Part shown: positions 1 through 4,711 of the stretch, in pieces
How positions within the stretch are numbered: the first letter of the stretch is position 1
Layout: each line of letters begins with the position of its first letter
Assembly (NCBI GenBank): GCA_008501545.1
Contig: QQUM01000297.1
Location: 1-8,499, forward strand
Reading direction: 5' to 3'
DNA length: 8,499 nucleotides
Source: Calditrichota bacterium
GTDB taxonomy: Bacteria; Zhuqueibacterota; Zhuqueibacteria; Zhuqueibacterales; Geothermadaptataceae
The notes under the pieces: generated by a model
What the model was told of the DNA's origin: nothing
What the model saw: the letters and a program-made list of their open reading frames with translations, nothing else
Databases searched by the model: none
Position numbers and translations under genes: made by a program

Positions 1-1548
1 GAAAAGATTCAGGCTGTTATCTCGCGTTATCTTGCCGTTGAAAAAGCAGAAGAAACCCTGCAGTATGTAAAAAATCTGTGGCGTGGCAAGACAGATACAC
101 TGGTGATTGAAACACCGGACACAGATTTTGACCGCATGACGAATCTCTGGGGTAAATACCAACTCTATGGAATCACGCATTGGCGAGGCACCTCGGCATA
201 CCATAGCGCTGAAGGTGGTCTTGGCTATCGGGACACCGCACAAGACGCAGAAGGTATTCTCTCGGTGGATACGGCGCTTGCCAGGAAGAAAATTGAAAAC
301 CTGCTGCGTTTCCAGTATCCAAACGGGCACGCGGTATCCGGCTTTTCTGAAAAAGAAGGCAGTTGGGAGGAACAAGGACAGGCGACGGTGACCGGGAAAT
401 CGGATATGGCGGTCTGGCTTGTTTATGCGGTGGTTGCGTATTTGGAAGAAACGGGTGATTTTTCTTTTCTCGAACAGGACTATGCTTTCCTCGGTGGCGA
501 ATCCGGTACTGTTTGGCAACATTGCCTTCGCGCAATCGAGCATTTAACCTCTCGCACAGGCGCCCATGGTTTACCGCTCATCGGCAAAGCTGACTGGAAT
601 GACGCCTACGACCAGTTGGGCCATCGCGGCAAGGGAGAGACAGTTTGGTTGGGCATGGCTGTTGTGCGCGCGCTTAAAAAAATGATGGAGCTTGCAACAT
701 TCAGAGATGACGCAAGAACTCATGACGAGTTGTTTAAAAAAGCTGAAAAAATGAAATCACATATTTTGCAATACGGTTGGGATGGCAAGTGGTTTATCGC
801 TGCGATAAATGATTTAGCCTATCGTGTTGGATCGGAAGAAAATGCCCAGGGTAAGCTGCCGCTCAACTCACAAACATGGGCAATTCTCAGCGGTATTGTC
901 GACCACAAGCGAGGAATGGAGCTGATCGGGATTGTGGACAAACTGCTTGATACACCCTATGGCCCGGCGCTCTTTTCGCCGGTTTATGAAAATTATCATC
1001 CGGGCATTGGCCGCGTCTGTGCTTTTGCTCCGGGAACAAAGGAAAATGCCGCTGTTTTCTCTCATGCGGCTGCATTTAAAATCGTTGCTGATTGCCTTTT
1101 AAAACGGGGCAATGCCGCCTATGAAACTTTCTGTAAAATCATGCCGGGTAATCCTGCGAAAGCTGATCTGGAAAAATATAAAGTTGAACCTTATATCTAC
1201 GCTGAATATATCGTTGGCCCCGGGCATCCGACGAACCATGGCGAGGGTGCGTTTACCTGGAATACTGGTACAGCGCCGTGGATGTTTATGGCAGCCACCG
1301 AGTGGATATGCGGCGCGCGTCGCACTTTATCCGGCCTGCTTATCGATCCGTGCATTCCGGATAAGTGGCGGCAATTTTCAATCGTACGACCTTTTCGAAA
1401 TGCAATTTACAGAATCACTGTGGAGAATCCGCATCACGTGCAATCAGGTGTGATTAGTGTAAAGGTTGATGATGAGAAAATTGATGGGAACTTGATTACA
1501 CCCCACAGCGATGGGCGCGAGCATAAAGTCGAAGTGCTGATGGGATAA
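1..1548 (+). CDS. GH94 family glycoside phosphorylase, 5'-truncated
   Basis: The frame is open from the first base of the window, so the start lies upstream; the GTG at 103 is internal. The 515 visible residues are the C-terminal part of a protein whose family is usually about 800 residues or longer. GYRDTAQD (codons from 223) matches the GH94 motif GxRDxxQD, and ADWNDAYD (from 589) matches the DWND motif that carries the general-acid Asp. TWNTGTAPWM (around 1255-1284) corresponds to the Thr-Gly phosphate-binding loop. Family members break a beta-glycosidic bond with inorganic phosphate, giving a sugar 1-phosphate and a shortened acceptor, in an (alpha/alpha)6 barrel. No signal peptide can be assessed; the family is normally cytoplasmic. 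The specificity (cellobiose, cellodextrin, cellobionate, chitobiose, laminaribiose or beta-1,2-glucan) is not resolved. The loop before the first motif (GTSAYHSAEGGLGYRD) differs from the SASYFESGIGRG form I associate with cellobiose and chitobiose phosphorylases. Family assignment is strong; the substrate is unknown. Confidence 0.9.
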   Translation, partial: EKIQAVISRYLAVEKAEETLQYVKNLWRGKTDTLVIETPDTDFDRMTNLWGKYQLYGITHWRGTSAYHSAEGGLGYRDTAQDAEGILSVDTALARKKIENLLRFQYPNGHAVSGFSEKEGSWEEQGQATVTGKSDMAVWLVYAVVAYLEETGDFSFLEQDYAFLGGESGTVWQHCLRAIEHLTSRTGAHGLPLIGKADWNDAYDQLGHRGKGETVWLGMAVVRALKKMMELATFRDDARTHDELFKKAEKMKSHILQYGWDGKWFIAAINDLAYRVGSEENAQGKLPLNSQTWAILSGIVDHKRGMELIGIVDKLLDTPYGPALFSPVYENYHPGIGRVCAFAPGTKENAAVFSHAAAFKIVADCLLKRGNAAYETFCKIMPGNPAKADLEKYKVEPYIYAEYIVGPGHPTNHGEGAFTWNTGTAPWMFMAATEWICGARRTLSGLLIDPCIPDKWRQFSIVRPFRNAIYRITVENPHHVQSGVISVKVDDEKIDGNLITPHSDGREHKVEVLMG

Positions 1549-1561
1549 AGTTGCCAGTATC

Positions 1562-1579
1562 CAAATTCGCCAGAATTTG
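1562..1579 (+). terminator. Hairpin after GH94 stop, possible weak terminator
   Basis: CAAATTC (1562-1568) pairs perfectly with GAATTTG (1573-1579) around the loop GCCA, 13 bases after the TAA. TTGCC (1551-1555) and GGCAA (1586-1590) could extend the stem across unpaired bases. There is no good T-run; the nearest is TTTT at about 1601-1604, so termination is uncertain. The core ATTCGCCAGAATT recurs after the next gene. Confidence 0.3.
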
Positions 1580-1620
1580 TGCGCCGGCAATCAACCCGGA
1601 TTTTCTAAAGCACGTCTATT

Positions 1621-1702
1621 TTACCTGTTGCTGTGCTGACTGTCTTCCGCGTTTCTCGATTAATTGCAGCGGGACATTGTTTTCCGCTCGCTCAACAGGT
1701 AA
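1621..1702. repeat. 82-base element bounded by a 10-bp perfect inverted repeat
   Basis: TTACCTGTTG (1621-1630) is the exact reverse complement of CAACAGGTAA (1693-1702). Inside, TGTC-TT-CCGC (1641-1650) can pair with GCGGGACA (1669-1676), leaving a two-base bulge and an 18-base loop. This gives a nested long stem. On the minus strand an open stretch runs from a GTG at 1711 to TAG at 1616 (31 codons) with no clear ribosome binding site. It could be a miniature repeat element, a structured leader, or chance; only one copy is in the window. Confidence 0.3.
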
Positions 1703-1717
1703 GTGCAGCACGGCATT

Positions 1718-1739
1718 CCGTTCGGCTTAAGTCGAACGG
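1718..1739. promoter_or_regulatory. 22-base near-perfect palindrome, possible operator or hairpin
   Basis: CCGTTCG (1718-1724) and CGAACGG (1733-1739) are perfect reverse complements around GCTTAAGT, itself palindromic except for one G/T pair. The two-fold symmetry over 22 bases fits a binding site for a dimeric repressor. As RNA it would form a stem with one G-U pair. It lies about 235 bases upstream of the next start, and no regulator gene is visible, so the role is unproven. Confidence 0.3.
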
Positions 1740-1863
1740 CAAAAAGAATATATACTTTTCAGGCTATCATGCGCCTTTATTCATGCATGGCGTATGTGAG
1801 CGATGAGCAGGGGATATCCTTTGCCCAATCATGGAATTTAGAATGATGAAGGATAGAGTGAAA

Positions 1864-1892
1864 TTGTTGATTTTTATTAAATAAAATAAAAC
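1864..1892 (+). promoter_or_regulatory. Tentative sigma70-like promoter for the modular T9SS gene
   Basis: TTGTTG (1864-1869) and TAAAAC (1887-1892) are separated by 17 bases within a strongly AT-rich tract about 80 bases before the ATG. The match to TTGACA/TATAAT is only partial, and an AT-rich stretch offers many alternatives. The call rests on position and composition as much as on the hexamers. Confidence 0.2.
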
Positions 1893-1894
1893 AT

Positions 1895-1902
1895 AAGGAG
1901 GT
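1895..1902 (+). promoter_or_regulatory. Orphan Shine-Dalgarno-like sequence AAGGAGGT
   Basis: This is a near-ideal anti-SD match, but no ATG, GTG or TTG follows at usable spacing; the frames beyond it soon meet TAA. It lies 72 bases before the real start, which has its own SD. It may be a ribosome standby site, a remnant of a leader peptide, or coincidence. Confidence 0.3.
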
Positions 1903-1961
1903 AAAGCGAAGCAATTTTAAAGTCAGAGAGTTTTTAAAAACCCAATCAACCAAACCCAATA

Positions 1962-1968
1962 GGGAGGT
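1962..1968 (+). promoter_or_regulatory. Ribosome binding site GGGAGGT for the T9SS module protein
   Basis: GGGAGGT ends five bases before the ATG at 1974, a normal spacing. It fixes that start, which is also the one that gives a clean signal peptide. Confidence 0.85.
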
Positions 1969-1973
1969 AAGTA

Positions 1974-4457
1974 ATGAATCGTTTTAATCAGGTTTTGATT
2001 GCATGGTTGTGCACTTTGGTTATTGCAGGTGCTGGTATGGCGCAATCCATTCAGAATTTTGATACGGCCGTAGATTTCGCTCCGGGAGTGCCGGGGCAAT
2101 GGTTCTCGTTCAGTGCCGATGCACACTATGTGACCCATGAAGGTGCTTTCTCAGGTGGCGCTCTGGTGCTGGAAAAAGAAGGCACCGGGTGGGGATGTGG
2201 CGCCCAATATACGTTGACAGCGCCGCAAGACTGGACAGCTAAACAAGTGTCGTTCTGGGTGCACATTGATACCGTAGAGTTTACATCCATCAATTTCCAG
2301 GTCTTCGATGCGGTTGATGATGAGCAGTGGGAACAGAAAGTATCGCAAATGCCGCAACAAGGGGCATGGGTAGAATTTGTCGCGACCATTTCTCCGGAGT
2401 ATTTTCATGACATCGGTAACGGTGGCGTTGGCGATGGCGCTCTGGATGTATCGCAAATCGTCAAATTCAACATCATCATTTTCAATAATGGCGAGAATTT
2501 CCGTCGCAAAGTCATGTTTGATGAATTTACTTTGCGGGATGTGCCAAAAACTGAAACGCTCATTGAAAGTTATGAAGGAGCAGTCACCTTTGAACCTCCG
2601 TCCGATTCTCCAACTCCGGGTAACTGGAATTACTTTTCAGCAGACACGGTTTATGTTGCCGATGGCCTCGGTTACGATGGCGATAAAGCGCTCGTTGTTG
2701 AGAAAGCTGGCGCCGGTTGGGGCTGCGGCACACAATACAGTTTGCCGGAAGCGCAAAACTGGCTTGGCAAATCCGTTTCATTGTGGATTTATGCGGATAC
2801 TGTTGAATTCAGTGGTTATAATTTTCAAGTGTTCGATGCGGTCGACAACGAACAGTGGGAACAGAAAATCGTCACCAATCCTCTTCAGCAAGGCTGGCAG
2901 CAAATCGTGGCGCATATTGATCCTGTTAACTTTCACGATGTTGGTAACGGCGGCGTTGGCGACGGCCAATTAGATGTAACGCAAATTGTTAAATTCAATA
3001 TCATCTTTTTAAATCGTGGTGAGAATTTTACCCGTGTATTCCGCATTGATGATATTCGTGTGCTTGATTCGCCGATTCGCCCACTTACCAGCGCTCATGA
3101 TATTGAATTTTTCGATGGAACTGTGAATTTCGAGCCGTCATCTGCAAGTCCGACGCCGGGAAACTGGAATTATTTTTCCGCAGATACGGCGTATATTAGT
3201 GCGGATGGCGCACTTTCGGGACAATCTTTGGTGATTGAGAAAGGCGGTGTCGGCTGGGGATGTGGAGCACAGTATGGCTTGCCCGAAGTGCAAAACTGGC
3301 GCGATAAGCAAGTGTCTTTCTGGGTGAACATCGATACGACAGAATTCACTGTATTTAATTTCCAGGTGTTTGATGCGCTTGATAATGAACAATGGGAGCA
3401 GCGGGTTTCACAATCTGCACAGCAAGGCGCCTGGGTTGAATTCGTTGCCACGATTTCTCCAGAATATTTTCATGATGTCGGCAACGGCGGCGTCGGTAAC
3501 GGCAGCCTCGATGTCACACAAATCAGTAAATTCAATCTCATCATTTTGAACAACGGCGAAAACTTTGCCCGCACAATCCGATTCGATAATATCCGCTTGC
3601 AGGATCAACCTGCTGATGCGCATGTTGTGGAAAATTTCGAAAACAATGTAACTTTCGAGCCGCCATCCGCAAGCCCGACGCCAGGCAGCTGGAATTATTT
3701 CTCCGCAGATACAGCTTTTGTCGCAGGAGATTACGGACACGATGGCGCTTCCTCTCTTGTGGTTGAAAAAGCAGGAGCAGGCTGGGGATGCGGCGTGCAA
3801 TATGCCTTACCGGTTCCTGCAAACTGGACAGATAAAACCATCTCTTGCTGGATATACGTCGATACTGTCGAATTCAGCGGTTACAATTTCCAAGTGTTTG
3901 ACGCTGTGGACGGTGAGCAGTGGGAACAAAAAATTGTGACCAATCCGCTCAGACAAGGCTGGCAGCAAATTGTGGCGCACATCGATCCTGTTTATTTTCA
4001 TGATATTGGCAATGGCGGCGTCGGTGATGGTCAGTTGGATGTTTCGCAAATCAATAAGTTTAATATAATTTTCTTCAACCGAGGCGAAAACTTCACGCGT
4101 ATTTTCCGTGTTGATGATATTCGTGTAATCGATAGCGGTGTGCCGACCGCAGTGGCGGATTATGCAACAGAACCGCCGTCAGAATTCGCCCTGTCGCAGA
4201 ATTATCCAAATCCGTTCAATCCATCGACAACAATTGAATACAGTTTGCAAAAAAACAGTCGTGTAAAGATCACTGTTTTTGATATCCTGGGACGGCACGT
4301 GCGCACGCTGGTTGACGGAATGCAGACAACTGGAACTCACACGTTGCAATGGAACGGCCGCAATGATATGGGCGCTCTGGTTTCCAGTGGTTCTTATTTT
4401 TATGTGCTGGAAAGCGGAGCAGTCACACTGCAGCGTAAGCTTCTGTTTTTAAGATAA
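1974..4457 (+). CDS. Secreted four-module (A-B-A'-B') protein with T9SS sorting domain, putative carbohydrate-binding
   Basis: The protein has 827 residues. Residues 1-23 form a signal peptide (hydrophobic core VLIAWLCTLVIAGAG, likely cut after GMA before Q24). Four modules follow at about 24-197, 198-377, 378-552 and 553-722. Each carries WGCGxQY, FQVFDAxDxEQWEQ, FHDxGNGGVGxGxLDVxQIxKFN and NxGENFxR, and ends in a D-x-(I/F)-(R/T) strand, as in jelly-roll carbohydrate-binding modules. Residues about 736-827 match the Por/T9SS type A C-terminal sorting domain: QNYPNPFNPSTTIEY, then VFDILGRHVRTLV, GTHTLQWNGRNDMG and GSYFYVLE. Such proteins cross the inner membrane by Sec and the outer membrane by T9SS, and end up attached to the surface or released. 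No catalytic motif was recognised, so a glycan-binding or structural role is inferred from fold-like features and neighbours. The modules could instead be adhesin or matrix domains. The gene has a good ribosome binding site and probably its own promoter. Confidence 0.9.
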   Translation: MNRFNQVLIAWLCTLVIAGAGMAQSIQNFDTAVDFAPGVPGQWFSFSADAHYVTHEGAFSGGALVLEKEGTGWGCGAQYTLTAPQDWTAKQVSFWVHIDTVEFTSINFQVFDAVDDEQWEQKVSQMPQQGAWVEFVATISPEYFHDIGNGGVGDGALDVSQIVKFNIIIFNNGENFRRKVMFDEFTLRDVPKTETLIESYEGAVTFEPPSDSPTPGNWNYFSADTVYVADGLGYDGDKALVVEKAGAGWGCGTQYSLPEAQNWLGKSVSLWIYADTVEFSGYNFQVFDAVDNEQWEQKIVTNPLQQGWQQIVAHIDPVNFHDVGNGGVGDGQLDVTQIVKFNIIFLNRGENFTRVFRIDDIRVLDSPIRPLTSAHDIEFFDGTVNFEPSSASPTPGNWNYFSADTAYISADGALSGQSLVIEKGGVGWGCGAQYGLPEVQNWRDKQVSFWVNIDTTEFTVFNFQVFDALDNEQWEQRVSQSAQQGAWVEFVATISPEYFHDVGNGGVGNGSLDVTQISKFNLIILNNGENFARTIRFDNIRLQDQPADAHVVENFENNVTFEPPSASPTPGSWNYFSADTAFVAGDYGHDGASSLVVEKAGAGWGCGVQYALPVPANWTDKTISCWIYVDTVEFSGYNFQVFDAVDGEQWEQKIVTNPLRQGWQQIVAHIDPVYFHDIGNGGVGDGQLDVSQINKFNIIFFNRGENFTRIFRVDDIRVIDSGVPTAVADYATEPPSEFALSQNYPNPFNPSTTIEYSLQKNSRVKITVFDILGRHVRTLVDGMQTTGTHTLQWNGRNDMGALVSSGSYFYVLESGAVTLQRKLLFLR
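2043..4139 (+). repeat. Four tandem protein modules in A-B-A'-B' order
   Basis: Module boundaries in bases are about 2043-2564 (A), 2565-3104 (B), 3105-3629 (A') and 3630-4139 (B'). A and A' share QGAWVEFVATISPEYFHD and SFWV; B and B' share EFSGYNFQVFDAV, EQWEQKIVTNPL and QGWQQIVAHIDPV. So a two-module unit was duplicated after the A/B split. Aligned B and B' DNA differs mainly at third codon positions, for example in the IVAHIDPV stretch. This points to an old duplication held by selection on the protein. Modules B, A' and B' begin with an FEPxSxSPTPGxWNYFSADT stretch that A has in altered form. Confidence 0.9.
4179..4457 (+). other. T9SS type A C-terminal sorting domain (encoded region)
   Basis: Residues about 736-827 hold the usual order of the domain: the NYPNPFNP start, a beta-sandwich core with a FlgD-like VFDILGRHVRTL strand, a TLQWNGRNDMG turn, and a short basic C-terminus (QRKLLFLR). 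The family recruits the cargo to the T9SS translocon and is normally processed at the surface. Confidence 0.9.
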
Positions 4458-4479
4458 TATAGCCGGATTCGCAGATCGT

Positions 4480-4511
4480 GCCGGATTCGCCAGAATTCTG
4501 GGGCTCGTTTT
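4480..4511 (+). terminator. Terminator-like hairpin after the T9SS protein gene
   Basis: GCC (4480-4482) pairs with GGC (4502-4504) and GGATT (4483-4487) with AATTC (4494-4498, one G-U pair), leaving a three-base bulge and the loop CGCCAG. TTTT follows at 4508-4511. The centre also contains the perfect 12-base palindrome CCAGAATTCTGG (4490-4501). It lies 22 bases after the stop, a reasonable place for a terminator, but the bulge and short T-run make it weak. Confidence 0.35.
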
Positions 4512-4514
4512 AAT

Positions 4515-4582
4515 GCTGAGTTCCCCGAAGTGCTGAGTTCCCCGAAGTGCTGAGTTCCCCGAAGTGCTGAGTTCCCCGAAGT
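4515..4582. repeat. Four perfect tandem copies of a 17-bp unit
   Basis: GCTGAGTTCCCCGAAGT occurs four times end to end, at 4515-4531, 4532-4548, 4549-4565 and 4566-4582, with no differences. A diverged fifth copy lies apart at 4652-4668. Perfect identity suggests recent slippage expansion, so copy number may vary between strains. There are no spacers, so it is not a CRISPR array. Confidence 0.95.
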
Positions 4583-4595
4583 GAGGTCACTTCGG
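4576..4595. other. Perfect 8-bp hairpin at the end of the tandem repeat
   Basis: CCGAAGTG (4576-4583) pairs with CACTTCGG (4588-4595) around the loop AGGT. No T-run follows, so it is not a simple terminator. Its right arm overlaps the left arm of the next hairpin, so the two cannot form fully together. Confidence 0.6.
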
Positions 4596-4619
4596 CTACA
4601 GATTCGCAGATCGTAGCCG
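4593..4619. other. Second hairpin overlapping both neighbouring stems
   Basis: CGGCTAC (4593-4599) pairs with GTAGCCG (4613-4619). After a one-base bulge, GAT (4601-4603) pairs with ATC (4610-4612) around a six-base loop. The left arm shares 4593-4595 with the hairpin before it; the right arm shares 4615-4619 with the terminator-like stem after it. Confidence 0.55.
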
Positions 4620-4648
4620 GATTTGCCAGAATTCGGGGGCTGTTTTTT
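4615..4648 (+). terminator. Probable rho-independent terminator upstream of the large exported protein
   Basis: AGCC (4615-4618) pairs with GGCT (4638-4641) and GGATT (4619-4623) with AATTC (4630-4634, one G-U pair), with a GGG bulge and the loop TGCCAG. One base later comes a run of six T (4643-4648). It is 158 bases after the previous stop and 64 bases before the next start. It could end transcription from the T9SS gene or act as an attenuator in the leader of the next one. Confidence 0.45.
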
Positions 4649-4701
4649 AATGCTAAATTACCCGAAGTGTGGCCACATATTTATTTCCCCTTCAAGATTA
4701 T

Positions 4702-4706
4702 GGAGA
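4702..4706 (+). promoter_or_regulatory. Ribosome binding site GGAGA for the large exported protein
   Basis: GGAG (4702-4705) lies six bases before the ATG at 4712 and supports that start. An in-frame ATG at 4700 overlaps this motif and would add only four residues. An in-frame ATG at 4751 would give a shorter signal peptide but has no comparable site upstream. Confidence 0.6.
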
Positions 4707-4711
4707 AAAGC

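Larger units (their letters stand above)
1549..1973. other. 425-base intergenic region between the GH94 gene and the modular T9SS protein
   Basis: No convincing protein gene is present. In order it holds a small hairpin just after the GH94 stop (1562-1579), an 82-base stretch closed by a 10-bp perfect inverted repeat (1621-1702), a near-perfect palindrome (1718-1739), a weaker stem (ATGCGCC 1769-1775 with GGCGTAT 1789-1795, one G-U pair), an AT-rich tract (about 1860-1895), two Shine-Dalgarno-like sequences, and a 12-base palindrome GTTTTTAAAAAC (1930-1941). The AT-rich tract followed by about 80 bases of leader suggests that the downstream gene has its own promoter here. Confidence 0.6.
4466..4668. 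repeat. Segmental direct duplication in the intergenic region
   Basis: A segment of about 67 bases occurs twice, at 4466-4531 and 4601-4668, 135 bases apart. Both copies run in the same order: GATTCGCAGATCGT, GCCGGATTCGCCAGAATT (second copy ATTTGCCAGAATT), a G-run, T-run and TAATGCT, then a CCCGAAGT end. In the first copy the last 17 bases are amplified in tandem; in the second the end is single and diverged (4652-4668, three differences). Confidence 0.8.

Noticed and set aside
103..105. GTG at 103 as the start of the phosphorylase
   Set aside because: The frame is open and reads as protein back to base 1, there is no Shine-Dalgarno sequence before it, and the family needs several hundred more N-terminal residues.
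1616..1711. Minus-strand 31-codon frame as a small gene or as the C-terminus of a LacI-type regulator
   Set aside because: VPLQLIEKRG loosely recalls such C-termini, but there is no upstream coding continuation (an in-frame TAA lies just before), no clear ribosome binding site and no ATG.
1843..1884. 13-codon leader frame (MMKDRVKLLIFIK) before the T9SS gene
   Set aside because: There is no ribosome binding site and no run of regulatory codons, and it lies within or upstream of the likely promoter.
2377..2973. 198-codon + strand frame inside the modular protein gene
   Set aside because: It is an out-of-frame shadow of the repeated module DNA; its translation lacks any recognisable pattern, while the main frame shows clear repeats.
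4515..4582. CRISPR-like array from four identical short repeats
   Set aside because: The 17-bp units abut directly with no spacers, and no cas gene is nearby; it is a simple tandem repeat.
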